The notes beneath the pieces were generated by a model. That model made no database searches and was not told where the DNA came from. It saw only the letters and a program-made list of their open reading frames with translations. The translations under genes were made by a program, and so were the position numbers. DNA of 64,000 nucleotides from assembly GCF_021391495.1 (NCBI RefSeq), contig NZ_CP090063.1, forward strand, positions 7,750,001-7,814,000. Reading direction: 5' to 3'. Positions 44,769 to 53,730 of the stretch are shown here, piece by piece; the first letter of the stretch is position 1; the number at the start of each line of letters is the position of its first letter. The DNA is from Amycolatopsis acidiphila (GTDB lineage Bacteria; Actinomycetota; Actinomycetes; Mycobacteriales; Pseudonocardiaceae).

Positions 44769-45739
44769 TCAAGCAGCTTTCGCTGCGCCTGTCAGGGACT
44801 GCTCGTAACACACAGGACTGAGCATCCCGATCGCGGAGTGACGTCGACTATCGTTGTACCGTCCGATCCAATTGTCAACCGCAGCAACAATTTCTGCCTT
44901 GGTAGCAAAGGTATGACGGTAGTAGTACTCATGCTTGAACGTCGACCAGAACGATTCCGCAGGGCTGTTATCCCAACATATTCCGGTATCACCCATCGAT
45001 CGTTCCAGCTTATGTGCGGCACAGGCGTTCGCGGTCAACGCCGCAGTGAACTCCCCGCCACGATCGGAATGCAGCACCGTGCCGGCGACACCGCCGCCAC
45101 GGCAGGCCGCCGCCGCGTCGATGGCCTGACGCACCATGTCCGCGCCGATATGGTCGGCCACGACGTGCCCCAGCACACGGCGAGAATGCCCATCCCGGAT
45201 CGCGCACAAGTACATATCACCCTCACCGCAGGACAGGTAGGTGATGTCGGTCAGCCAGACCGCATCCAGCCGCCCTGGTCGAAGTGCCGCCGCACCAGAT
45301 CCGGCGGAAACGACGCCGTCGGATCGGCCACCGTGGTACGCACCTTGAACGTGCGCGGACTGATGCCCTCGATCCCGATCTCCGCCATGATCGCCGCGAC
45401 GGTCTTCTCGTTCACCGTCTCGCCTCGGTCCCGCAGCTCGCTGGTGATCCGCGGTGACCCGTACGTGCCATCGGAACCGGCGTGCACGTCCAGGATCTTC
45501 ACCGTCAGATCCGCGCGCCGCTGCTGGCGCGGCATCAGCACCGTGCTCCTGGCGCGTTTCACGTACGCGTAGTAGCCGGATGTCGAGACACCCAGCAGCC
45601 GTGCCATGCGCCGCACGGAGAATCGTGTGTTCTTGGGTGAGGTGGCGCCGGCGGTCTCGGCGGGTTCGTCGGGGCGGCGTACTTCACCATCAGATCGAAC
45701 CGTTCCGGTTCTTCTGCATCGCAGCAAAGTACGCCGAGG
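44769..45739 (-). pseudogene. IS3-a OrfB (DDE integrase), frameshifted
   Basis: The N-terminal half reads [20 protein letters not shown] and [20 protein letters not shown] to RRHFDQGG. A base is missing near 45275. The second half continues [20 protein letters not shown] (Asp), VLHSDRGGEF (Asp) and CWDNSPAESFWSTFKHEYY (Glu), ending at 44769. All catalytic residues are present, but in two frames that do not correspond to the normal OrfA/OrfB slip. Confidence 0.85.
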
Positions 45740-45779
45740 GTCGAGTGGCCCGGGGGAATCGCACCCCCGGGCTCTCACA

Positions 45780-45813
45780 GAACCGTGCGTGACAATCTCT
45801 CGTCACACGGCTC
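45780..45813 (-). ncRNA. Domain V hairpin of group II intron 3
   Basis: 34 nt on the minus strand, opening GAGCCGTGTGACGAG and closing GCACGGTTC, directly after the maturase stop. A strong CCCGGGGG/CCCCCGGG stem (domain VI) follows before the 3' splice site. Confidence 0.88.
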
Positions 45814-47061
45814 CTACCATCCAGTCGCCATGAACCCACGGGTGTATTGCCAGTGCGCGAACAGCCGGGGATACCCCAGCCCCAACGCTTTCCACCAGGC
45901 ATTGACCTTCTTGAACCCGTGCAACCGCCGATACTTCTTCCGAGCCCACCGCACCAAGTAGGTGTTGATGCGTTTGCACAGCGCATACAGCTTCGACCGA
46001 TAGAACCGGCCGTAGTACTGCAACCAGCCCCGCACGATCGGGTTGATCCATCACGCGATCTGGCCCAGAGTCCAGTCGGTATGCCGATGCAGCCGCCAAC
46101 CGCGCACTTCGCGGTTGATCCGCTTCTCGGCCTCTTTGCTGATCGCAGGCAGGAACGACCCGAACAACTGACCGTTTTTGTCCCGCGCGTCCGCGCCCGG
46201 AACTCGTACCCCAGAAACGTGAACGACGTGTGCTCATACGAGCCGGTCCGCCGGTTCCAGTTCTGGCAGTACACGACTTTCGTCTTGTCCGGGTGCAGCG
46301 TCAGCCCGACCTTGGTCAGGCGCTTGGTGATGGCGTCGCGCAGCATCAGCGCTTGCTTCTCGCTGACACAGTGCACAACGGCGTCGTCCACAATACCGCT
46401 CGTACGCGACGCCCGGGAACTTCCGAGCCATCCACGCGTCGAAGGCGTAGTGCATGAATAGGTTCGCCAAAATCGGGGATACCACAGACCCTTGAGGGTT
46501 CCCCGGTCCCGTCGTTCCAGCGTCCATCCGAACGTTGCAGCGGCGCGGACAGCCACCGCTGCACATACAACACCACCCAAGCTGAGTCGGTGTTGGCCCG
46601 GACGCCTTCATCATCAGTTCGTGATCCACGGTGTCGAAGAACTTCGAGATGTCCAAGTCGAGCACCACTCGGCTTCAAACACCGCCGCCGGCACGCCGCG
46701 ACCGCGTGCAGCGCCGAGCGTTTCGGCCGATAACCGTACGAGTCGGGATGGAACATGGCTCCACCCGCTTCTCGATCTCCATGGCCACCACCGTCTGCGC
46801 AACCCTGTCCGCAACCGTCGGAACACCCAGAACACGAACTCCGCCACCGGTTTTCGGGATCTCCACCGCCCGCACGGGCGGCGGAAAGTACGTCCCGAGG
46901 ACATCCGATTCCAGACCTTGTAGAGATGTTCCGCAAGTCGGCTTCGAATTCCTCGATCGACACACTGTCGACCCCGGCGGGCACCCTTGTTGGCCTTGAG
47001 CTTCCCCCGGTTGTCCGGACACCTCACTGAGGTGACCGCCGGTCACCAGGAGGATGTTCTC

Positions 47062-47352
47062 GTGCCTGCACCACACCTGCCTGAGTTCCGTCAGCGTGCC
47101 GTCGAGCTGGCCCGGCTGGGCGACAAACCCGTCGCCGCACTGGCGAAAGATCTGGGCATCAGCCAGTCCTGCCTGCGCAACTGGATGGCCCAGGCCGACA
47201 CCGACGAAAACGGTTCGGCCACCCGGCTCTCCAGCTCGGAAAAGAAGGAACTGGCCGAGCTGCGCCGCAAAAACCGGCAACTCGAACTGGAAAACGAGAT
47301 CCTGAAACGGGCCGCCGCCTACTTCGCGCGCGAGAACATCCTCCCAAAGTAA
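47062..47352 (+). CDS. IS3-b OrfA
   Basis: 96 residues: LPEFRQRAVELARLGDKPVAALAKDLGISQSCLRNWM (HTH) and the coiled coil KKELAELRRKNRQLELENEILKRAAAYFAREN. GTG 47062 follows AGGAGG at 8 nt. Intact, but its OrfB is not. Confidence 0.82.
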   Translation: MPAPHLPEFRQRAVELARLGDKPVAALAKDLGISQSCLRNWMAQADTDENGSATRLSSSEKKELAELRRKNRQLELENEILKRAAAYFARENILPK

Positions 47353-48028
47353 CGTTCCCGCTGGTCCACGAACTCGCCGCCGACGGAATCGACGTCGCGG
47401 TGGCCTGCCGGGTCCTGAACGTGTCCCGTTCCGGGTATTACGACTGGCGCGATCGGCCGAATCCGAGCGAGACCGGGACAACGAGCTGCTGCTGAAACAC
47501 GTCGAGCAGATCCATGCCGATTCCCGACAAACCTACGGATCACCGCGAGTCCACGCCGAATTGACGCTGGGCTTGGGCCTGCCGGTGAACCGCAACGCGT
47601 CGAACGGCTCATGCGCGAGGCCGGCATCCAGGGCCTCTACCGGCGGAAACGAGCCCGGACCACCATTCGCGACCCGGCCGCCGAACCCGCCCCGGACCTG
47701 GTCAACCGCCACTTCGCCGTCACCGAGCCGGACCGGCTGTGGATCACCGACATCACCGGAGCACCCCACTGCCGAAGGGAAACTGTACTGCGCCGCGGTC
47801 ATGGACGCCCATTCCCGGCTGATCATCGGCTGGTCCATCGCCGGCCACATGCGCACCGAACTCGTCACCGACGCGCTCGGCATGGCCATCATCCGACGCA
47901 AACCCGACCACAATGCGACGATCCTGCATTCCGACCACGGCTCCCAATACACCTCCTGGGCATTCGGACAGCGACTCCGCGCCGCCGGACTGCTCGCCTC
48001 CATGGGCACCGTCGGCGACTGCTACGAC

Positions 48029-49349
48029 TGTGAGACTGTCTTTCGTCGCTCGAGTCCGGCGTGACCCGTGTTACGACTGGCCCTGCGGGTGCCCTGGCGT
48101 TGATCTGTCCGCCGGCTCGAGCGACGCCAGAGGGTGGCGCGCCGAGTGGGCAGTGACCTCATAGGAGCCTGATCGCAGCAGGTCCCATCACAGTCCTGTC
48201 CGCCCGCCCGGCTGCGCCGTGACCACGCAGCCCGGGAAGGACACGCGCCAGTGCCAAGCATCCCCCATCCCTCTCGTCCACGCATCGTCGTCGGCGTCGA
48301 TACCCACAAACAGACCCACGTCGCTGTTGCGTTGAACCAGGTCGGAGCCGTGATTGGCGAAACCACGATCCCGGCGCACCGGGCTGGCTACGCCCAGCTG
48401 CAGCGTTGGGCGTGCGAGCTGGGCGAGCACGAGGGCGAGGTCGAGTTCGGCGTGGAGGGCTGCGGGTCCTACGGTGCTGGGCTGGCCTCGTTCCTGCGTC
48501 GGGCGGGTCATCGGGTCGTCGAGGTCAACCGTCCCGATCGCAGCGTGCGGCACCGGCGCGGCAAGGACGACACCATCGACGCGGAGACCGCGGCCCGTGC
48601 GGTGCTGTCGGGCGCCGCGACCGCGGTGCCCAAGACTGGCGACGGTACCGTCGAGATGATCCGCCAGGTCAAAATAGCGAAAGACACCGCGACCAAAGCG
48701 CGCAGCCAAGCGATCATCACGCTGAAGACCATCATCGTGAACGCGCCAGCCGAGCTTCGTGAAATTCTCGAGCCCCTCGGCGACAAAGCGCTGATCGAAG
48801 AATGCCGGAAACTTCGCTATGAATCGATGAGCGGTCCCATCGATGCCGCCTGCTACACGCTGCGCGCACTGGCCGACCGATACCACGCACTCGACCAGGA
48901 AACTCGCCTGCACGACCGCGTCCTGGCCACACTCACCAACCGCGCCGCACCCGCGTTGACCAGCCTGTTCGGCATCGCCGAGGACTCCGCGTCCGAGCTG
49001 CTGATCGTCGTGGGCGACAACCCTGACCGCATCAACAGCGAGGCAGCCCTGGCCAAGCTCTGCGGCGCCTGCCCCATTCCCGCGTCGTCAGGAAAAACGT
49101 CCCGCCACCGCCTCAACCGAGGCGGCCACCGGCAGGCCAACGCCGCACTGCACCGCATCCTCGTGGTCCGCATGCGATTCCACGAACCCACCATCACCTA
49201 CGTCACCCGCCGCACAGCAGAAGGCAAAACCAAGAAAGAGATAATGCGCTGCCTAAAACGGTTCCTGATACGTGAAATCTATCAAATAATCGTGGCGCCG
49301 CACAAGACGAACCCTCTGCCATCTACAACTTGACAACTATAGGAGCATC
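48029..49349 (+). mobile_element. IS110-c, innermost element of the nest (1321 bp)
   Basis: Limits set by the restored IS3-b frame. It begins TGTGAGACTGTCTTTCG and ends ACTATAGGAGCATC; no inverted repeats or target duplication, as usual for IS110. The 222 non-coding bases before the transposase contain CATAGGAGCCTGATC, echoing the 3' terminus; this 5' non-coding end is where IS110 elements encode their bridge RNA. Confidence 0.85.
48251..49333 (+). CDS. IS110-c transposase (DEDD)
   Basis: 360 residues. DEDD domain: IVVGVDTHKQTHVAVAL, EFGVEGCGSYGAGLASFL and RRGKDDTIDAETAARAVL. Tnp_20 domain: LTSLFGIAEDSASELLIVVG, LCGACPIPASSGKTSRHRL (serine motif) and NRGGHRQANAALHRI. ATG 48251 chosen at MPSIPHPSRP. 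Intact and the only undamaged transposase inside the nest apart from short OrfA. Confidence 0.92.
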   Translation: MPSIPHPSRPRIVVGVDTHKQTHVAVALNQVGAVIGETTIPAHRAGYAQLQRWACELGEHEGEVEFGVEGCGSYGAGLASFLRRAGHRVVEVNRPDRSVRHRRGKDDTIDAETAARAVLSGAATAVPKTGDGTVEMIRQVKIAKDTATKARSQAIITLKTIIVNAPAELREILEPLGDKALIEECRKLRYESMSGPIDAACYTLRALADRYHALDQETRLHDRVLATLTNRAAPALTSLFGIAEDSASELLIVVGDNPDRINSEAALAKLCGACPIPASSGKTSRHRLNRGGHRQANAALHRILVVRMRFHEPTITYVTRRTAEGKTKKEIMRCLKRFLIREIYQIIVAPHKTNPLPSTT

Positions 49350-50839
49350 AACGCGATGATGGAATCGTTCTGGGGAACCCTCCAACTCGAACTCCTCGAC
49401 CAGAAACAATGGGAAACCCGCGACCAGCTTGCCAACGCGATATTCGAATGGATAGAATGCTGGTACAACCCGAAACGGAGACACTCCGCCATCGGGATGC
49501 ACAGCCCCGTCACCTTTGACGCCTTGCACACCCGGTCAGACCAAGATCACTGACCCCACACCGCAGGTGTCCGCCAAACGGGGGGAAACTCACCTTGACC
49601 CTGCCAAACGCTTTTGCCACAGCCCATTTCGAAATTTCGAACGGCTTCATCAACGGCCCTGATCGACTCACGCGGCTCCTCCCGGCTGCTGCCGGTTGAC
49701 CGCATCAGCGACCCGAATGGTCCGGCCCCTTCGCTCCACACCCATTACAGGCGCTTCACCACTACTACGAGCCGGTCCGCCAGCACGCCCCGCATCGGTA
49801 CTCAACGCCTTACAGTTCTTGCTGCTTGGCGCACTCCCTCTCGCTGCCGAAGCAGCAGTATCAGGGCATGCCTTCCCACGTTCCGTGCGAACGCCGCAGA
49901 TCAGGCTCACGTCGCCTCCATGCCGGACACCGCCTGGCCAGAAATCGGGACCCCCGCCAGACTTATCCCGGTGCCAAAAAGACGCCCCGGTTTCGATGTC
50001 ATCTGTTTCCATTTCGACACGTCGTCAGCGATTCACTCACGTTCGTCTTCCTGATCCCCGCCTGACGCCCTCCAACGGGGCACCTTTTCCTCATCGCTCA
50101 CCACGACGGTCGTCAGCCAACGCAGCATGAGGTGGTTTGGAGCCTCCCACCCGACGGGCGACTCCGAAGGGCCACAACCCCTTCATCATCCGCACAGCAC
50201 CACGATCTGCTACCTGACCTACTTCACGCAGCGTCTCGTGTTCGTGGCACACCTTTTACCAGGAACGCGTTGTCCTTCTCCAACTCGCCGACCTGCCGTC
50301 GCAGCCGCGCCAGCTCGGCCCGCTCGGCCGGCTCCAGGGGTTTCTCCCCGTGGACCTCGGCGGCGGCGATCCTGCGCCGCTCGTCTTTGACCCAGGTGCT
50401 CAACATCCCTGGGTCGATTCCCAGTTCGCGGGCGACGTCGGCGATCGTGCGGTCGGAATCGATCACACGATGCGCAGCCTCGACCTTGTACTCGGCCGTG
50501 CAGGACCGGCGTTTGCGAGGAGGCATGATGGACATCCTTCCAGCAGGACGGTCGTCCTGCTAACTCGGTGTCCACTCCCCGGGGGGAACCTCAGTTGCCC
50601 GACCTGCGGAGGACTTCTGTTGCACGCCGATCACCCGCCACGAAGCCCCCACGAATGGGAAACGTGGCGGGCCGTCATCAGGAAGGCGATCTCCAAGCAG
50701 TACATCGCCTTCACAGACGATGACTCGCCGGACGATCACAGGCTCCGTCTCCTTCACACCCTTTGTCGGCGACGGATTGGAGCCGTCAGGCCGACAAATC
50801 CCGCGCCTTCTCCTGACCCCGAGCCCTTGGGGCTTGCTT

Positions 50840-50874
50840 GAGCCGTGTGCGGTGAACAGCTGCTTGCACGGTTC
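50840..50874 (+). ncRNA. Domain V hairpin of group II intron 2
   Basis: A 35-nt hairpin opening GAGCCGTGTGCGGTG and closing GCACGGTTC, 40 nt before the 3' splice site. The following GGGGACGCAGTAATGCGTCCCC is a domain VI-like hairpin with an unpaired A region. Confidence 0.88.
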
Positions 50875-51439
50875 TGAGGGGCGGGGACGCAGTAATGCGT
50901 CCCCGCTACCCGACTGATCATCGGCGTGGGCAGCTCCGCGATCGGCACGCTGGTCGACCGGAGCACCAGGTTCACGATGCTGCTTCACCTGCCTCGCATG
51001 GACGGTCACGGCGTCGAACCGCGAGTGCACAACGGTCCCGCTCTCGCCGGCCGCGGCGCCGAGGCCGTCCGGGACGCGATCGCCTCGGCCATCGCCACGC
51101 TGCCCGAACCGCTGCGGCGGTCGTTGACGTGGGATCGCGGAAAGGAGATGGCCCAGCACGCCCGGCTGCGCATCGATACCGGCATCAAGGTCTACTTCGC
51201 CGACCCGCACAGTCCCTGGCAACGCGGCACCAACGAGAACACGAACGGCTTGCTGCGCCAGTACTTTCCCAAGGGCACCGATCTGTCCCGCTGGAGCCGT
51301 GACGAACTCGACGCCGTTGCTGCCGCTCTCAATAGCAGGCCCCGCAAGGCACTTGGCTGGAAGACGCCTGCCGAAGCCCTCAACGATCAGCTATTGTCGC
51401 TCCAGCAAGCCGGTGTTGCGACGACCGATTGATCTCAAG

Positions 51440-52092
51440 CTGACTGCCCGCGTCAGAATGATGAACCAGCTTGTCCTCACCTTCCTTCCACTGGTACGAT
51501 CTGTCCCGCAAGCCAATTTCGATGGCGTCGATGGCGTCGAGGACTAGGTCTGTTTCCTTGGACATGCTGCACGTCCACCCGACGATTTTTCGGGAGAACA
51601 CGTCAATCCCGAACGCGGTATACACAGTGCCCGCCCAGGTGGACACGTAGGTGAAGTCCGCCACCCACAACCGATTCGGCGCGCCCGCCGTGAACTGGCG
51701 TTTCACCAGGTCCAGGGCTCGGACACCGTCCTTGTCGGACACGGTGGTACGGACCGTCTTCCCACGAACAGCGCCGGCCAGGCCCATGTTCCGCATGAGC
51801 CGCTCCACCCGGCACCGCCCCACCGCGACGCCTTCACGCCGCAATTCCCGCCAAATCTTCCGGGCGCCGTAAACCTGGTAATTCTCGTCATACACGCGCT
51901 GGATTTCCTTCTTCAATTCCTCATCACGCACCTCCCGCGCCGACTTCGGGCGCGTCAAAGCCGCATAGTAAGTGGACGGAGCGATCTTCACACCGAACTC
52001 GGTCAGCGTGGTACAGATCGGCTCGACTCCGAACCGGTCCTTGCATTCCGTGATGAACGTTACGAGCGTGACTGTCGAGGGTCGAGCTCCCT
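51440..52092 (-). pseudogene. IS3-c OrfB, truncated at both ends
   Basis: FITECKDRFGVEPICTTLTEFGVKIAPSTYYAAL starts the clear homology (about 52063). YGARKIWRELRREGVAVGRCRVERLMRNMGL and RLWVADFTYVSTWAGTVYTAFGIDVFSRKIVGW (first Asp) follow. It ends at KLVHHSDAGSQ (second Asp), cut by IS30. The N-terminal junction with IS110-d reads RELD at the edge of the insertion. Confidence 0.85.
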
Positions 52093-53398
52093 GATGCTCC
52101 TATGTCAAGCCCCTATGTCAAGCCGCCTGCGGCAGCGGTGCAGATTCGGTTGTGGTCGGCCGCTTGGCCGGCGCGGCACGGTGCTCGTCGGCCAGAAGTG
52201 CGCGGAACACAACGTCGGAGAGCCGTCGCCGGAGCAGGCGGATGGCCTCTTTGCGGGTCTTGCCGCGCGCGAGGAGCTTGTCGACGTAGTCCTTGCCCGG
52301 TCCGATGCCTCGAACCTGGGTGATGGCGATCATGTGCAGGGCGCAGTTGATGGTGCGGTTGCCGCCGCGATTGAGCCGGACCTTGCCAGAGCTGCTGCCC
52401 GACCAGACGGGGATCGGGGCGGTTCCACTGAACCGGGCGTAAGCGTCCTTCGAGCGAAACCGTTGCGCCCCAGCCGTTTCCCCAAGGATAACCGCGGCGC
52501 CCAGAACCCCGCAGCCGGGGACTTCCAGCAGCGTGGGCGCCAGGACGCGCACCCGGTCACGCAGTTCACGCTCCAGGGCGTTGATCTGCATCGTGAGCTC
52601 CCGGCAGCGAGCCAGCAGTTCGCGGGCGATGCGCGCCACAAGACCGTCGCGGCCGGCCAGGCGGCGGGCCAACTCATCGATGACGCAGTAACGGCGCAGA
52701 CCACGCGCGGGGACATGCAAGTTCGGGTCGATTTCGTGCAGGTGCCAGCGCAACCGATTGATCAGCTCCGTGCGCTGCTCGACGAGGTTGTGGCGGTAGT
52801 CGACCAGCAGCTTCACCTCGCGAGTCGGCCCATCCAGCTGCGCGACGGCCAGGTCTGGCTCGCGCAGAGCCGCGTGCGCCACTGCCAACGCATCGATCGG
52901 GTCGGACTTCCCGGGCGCGCGCCCGCTGCGACGGGACGCGGCCATCAGATGGGTGGGCACCCGCGCCACCGCGCACCCGGCGCTCAGCAAGTCACGTTCC
53001 AGCCTGCGTGTGACATGCCGGCAATCCTCGACCGCGAAGCGCGCGTTCGGCCACTGGCCGGCCCATTCCACAATCTTCAAGTGGTCCTCGCTGGTGGTGC
53101 CGACCGTCCGCTCGGCCAGCTTCCGGCCGATCCCGTCAACGGCTACCAGCGTGTGGCTGCGTTTGTGCGCATCCACACCGATCACGACCATGCTCAACCC
53201 GGGTTCCCTTTCCTCGCAGACCGATGACACCATCGGGCGAGGCGGGCACGCGTCAATCGGGCCTGCGGCGCGCTCCTATGAAGCCACATCCTCGCCCAGC
53301 GGGTGTCCGGCGGGGCCGCACATCAGGACAAGCCACCAGTCGCCTGGGGCAGCGAAGAAACGAGCGAACCCTGCCGGACACCAAGATCATGACATTGA
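52093..53398 (-). mobile_element. IS110-d inserted between OrfA and OrfB of IS3-c
   Basis: The 3' terminus (minus) is ACATAGGAGCATC at 52093; the 5' limit near 53398 is inferred from rejoining TTCTTCGCG to AGGGAGCTC (FFAREL, a common IS3 junction). A tandem GACATAGGGGC / GACATAGGAGC pair sits at the 3' end. About 207 non-coding bases precede the transposase and include CATAGGAGCGCG. Confidence 0.65.
52118..53191 (-). CDS. IS110-d transposase (DEDD)
   Basis: 357 residues from ATG 53191 (MVVIGVDAHKRSHTLVAVDG). ARFAVEDCRHVTRRLER and GKSDPIDALAVAHAAL complete the DEDD site. The C-terminus has LLEVPGCGVLGAAVILGE, FSGTAPIPVWSGSSSGKVRLNRGG (serine motif) and RTINCALHMIA. A longer start at 53233 is possible. 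No lesion. Confidence 0.9.
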   Translation of the reverse strand: MVVIGVDAHKRSHTLVAVDGIGRKLAERTVGTTSEDHLKIVEWAGQWPNARFAVEDCRHVTRRLERDLLSAGCAVARVPTHLMAASRRSGRAPGKSDPIDALAVAHAALREPDLAVAQLDGPTREVKLLVDYRHNLVEQRTELINRLRWHLHEIDPNLHVPARGLRRYCVIDELARRLAGRDGLVARIARELLARCRELTMQINALERELRDRVRVLAPTLLEVPGCGVLGAAVILGETAGAQRFRSKDAYARFSGTAPIPVWSGSSSGKVRLNRGGNRTINCALHMIAITQVRGIGPGKDYVDKLLARGKTRKEAIRLLRRRLSDVVFRALLADEHRAAPAKRPTTTESAPLPQAA

Positions 53399-53704
53399 CG
53401 CGAAGAAAATCGACGCCGCTTTCAAAATCTCCGTCGCCCGACGCAATTCTCGGTTTTCGCGTTCAAGCTCACGAATCCGCTCCGCCTCCGCGCTCGTCGG
53501 CCCCGGTCGCTCCCCGGCACCCGCCTCCGCCTGGCGCACCCACCGGCGCAGCGTCTCCGCCGTCACCCCCACCTTCTCCGCGATCGACCGGATCGCGTCC
53601 CACTGCGACGAATACTGCCCCACCTGCTCAAACACCAACGCAACCGAGCGTTCACGCAGCTCACGCGGGTACCTCGACGACCGTCCCATGATCATATTCT
53701 CCAC
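53387..53704 (-). CDS. IS3-c OrfA
   Basis: 105 residues: GRSSRYPRELRERSVALVFEQVG, an HTH with SIAEKVGVTAETLRRWVRQAEA, and the coiled coil EAERIRELERENRELRRATEILKAASIFFAS. The last few codons (SMS, stop at 53387) come from the inserted IS110-d. ATG 53704 or 53695 (MIMGRSS). Its OrfB partner is destroyed. Confidence 0.8.
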   Translation of the reverse strand: MENMIMGRSSRYPRELRERSVALVFEQVGQYSSQWDAIRSIAEKVGVTAETLRRWVRQAEAGAGERPGPTSAEAERIRELERENRELRRATEILKAASIFFASMS

Positions 53705-53730
53705 TCACACGTGGAGTCTCCATCAAACCC

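Larger units (their letters stand above)
47346..49553 (+). pseudogene. IS3-b OrfB, frameshifted and split by IS110-c
   Basis: TFPLVHELAADGIDVAVACRVLNVSRSGYYDW begins the protein. Frame changes occur near 47470, 47600 and 47757, after ...RLWITDIT (Asp). It goes on KLYCAAVMDAHSRLIIGWSI, ILHSDHGSQYTSWAF (Asp) and MGTVGDCYD, where IS110-c enters (48029-49349). It resumes NAMMESFWGTLQLELLDQ (Glu) and ends at 49553. Removing IS110-c restores the family motif GDCYDNAMMESFW. Confidence 0.88.
46997..49592 (+). mobile_element. IS3-b, IS3-family element inserted in intron 3 maturase
   Basis: Left end TGAGCTTCCCCCGGTTGTCC; right end, reversed, TGAGTTTCCCCCCGTTTGGC. The 3-bp target duplication is CCT (46994-46996, 49593-49595). 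Without the nested IS110 the element is about 1275 bp. It carries OrfA and a broken OrfB on the plus strand. Confidence 0.9.
45814..49650 (-). pseudogene. Maturase of intron 3: many frameshifts, split by IS3-b
   Basis: The start is MKPFEISKWAVAKAFGRVKANKG (49650, crossing IS3-b into 46996). The frame shifts to AGVDSVSIEEFEADL, then VRVLGVPTVADRVAQTVVA, YGYRPKRSALHAV, VLDLDISKFFDTVDHELM, NPQGSVVSPILANLFMHYA, a damaged YADD box (RY-x-DDAVVHC), VGLTLHPDKTKVVYC and FTFLGYEF. It ends MRGWLQYYGRFYRSKLYAL to FMATGW at 45814. At least five frame changes. No HNH tail. Clearly dead. Confidence 0.88.
45740..50252 (-). mobile_element. Group II intron 3, interrupted by IS3-b (about 1914 nt without it)
   Basis: Minus strand: begins GTGTGCCACGAACACGAG and ends ...CCACTCGAC, fixed by restoration of IS3-a OrfA. 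Domain V lies at 45780-45813. The 5' domain region is 49651-50252, which otherwise has no gene. A maturase gene runs from 49650 to 45814 with IS3-b in it. Confidence 0.88.
45690..50535 (-). pseudogene. IS3-a OrfA in two exons (50535-50253 and 45739-45690)
   Basis: Exon 1: MSIMPPRKRRSCTAEYKVEA, an HTH_Tnp_1 domain with TIADVARELGIDPGMLSTWV, and the coiled coil LARLRRQVGELEKDNAFLVK. Exon 2: [16 protein letters not shown] then stop. The junction GTA AAA G / CC TCG GCG gives FLVKASAYFAA, the normal OrfA ending. The exons add to 333 nt, 111 codons. Functional only if intron 3 splices. Confidence 0.88.
44739..50593 (-). mobile_element. IS3-a, IS3-family element inserted in intron 2 (about 1342 bp without its own insert)
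   Basis: Left end TGAGGTTCCCCCCGAACAGT; right end, reversed, TGAGGTTCCCCCCGGGGAGT. Both are flanked by GTT, the 3-bp target duplication usual for IS3. OrfA and OrfB are on the minus strand. OrfA is interrupted by group II intron 3. Confidence 0.92.
43182..50841 (+). pseudogene. Maturase of intron 2: frameshifted and split by IS3-a
   Basis: Part 1 (43182 to about 43860): VKRVFIPKPGTTKKRGLGIPV, YGFRPGRGCHDAI and VLDADLTAAFDHINH. One C is missing near 43860 (ARDLVRQWLK expected). Part 2 (to 44738): GTPQGGVISPLLFNVALHG, VRYADDFVAM and RGWSAYYRTVV. IS3-a then interrupts. The frame resumes at 50597 as CPTCGGLLLHADHPP with ...HTLCRRR, an HNH-type zinc/endonuclease tail ending at 50841. The IS insertion leaves a GTT duplication (44736-44738, 50594-50596), and removing it restores QGRCPTCGG. 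Non-functional. Confidence 0.9.
42501..50914 (+). mobile_element. Group II intron 2, interrupted by IS3-a
   Basis: Begins GTGCGACACGAAGTTGC and ends ...CTACCCGAC; both ends are fixed by restoration of the IS30 frame. Without the IS3 insertion and one target repeat it is about 2556 nt. The 5' 680 nt (42501-43181) has no gene and represents domains I-III. It encodes a maturase with an HNH-type tail and has domain V at 50840-50874. Confidence 0.9.
41723..51432 (+). pseudogene. IS30-family transposase in two exons (41723-42500 and 50915-51432)
   Basis: Exon 1 has the HTH parts (ACREVGINRRTGTRWRYG and HSIRQIARQLKRDPGTISREI) and ends at PGHWEGD, holding the first catalytic aspartate. Exon 2 resumes LIIGVGSSAIGTLVDRSTRF, then TWDRGKEMAQHARL (Asp) and NENTNGLLRQYFPKG (Glu). 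Together they make 1296 nt, exactly 432 codons, with GAC T joined to TG ATC. The transposase is therefore complete if the intron splices. Given the damage to the intron maturase, splicing would need help in trans. GTG 41723 chosen for its AAAGG upstream. Confidence 0.88.
41676..51440 (+). mobile_element. IS30-family element carrying the whole 8.4-kb nest
   Basis: The imperfect terminal repeats are TCTAGCGGTGGTTGCAACG at about 41676-41697 and, reversed from about 51418-51440, TCAATCGGTCGTCGCAACA. Inside are the transposase halves and a group II intron that holds all deeper layers. The exact ends and target duplication cannot be fixed because both flanks look rearranged: a radical SAM gene on the left, a truncated IS3 on the right. 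Confidence 0.7.
51433..53722 (-). mobile_element. IS3-c, truncated by IS30 and interrupted by IS110-d
   Basis: The 5' (right) end is near 53722 (reversed TGGAGACTCCACGTGTGAG). OrfA is at 53704-53399 and OrfB resumes at 52092. The 3' end is missing: OrfB stops at HHSDAGSQ where the IS30 right terminus begins, and the remainder is not found left of IS30. The IS30 side must have been rearranged. Confidence 0.75.
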
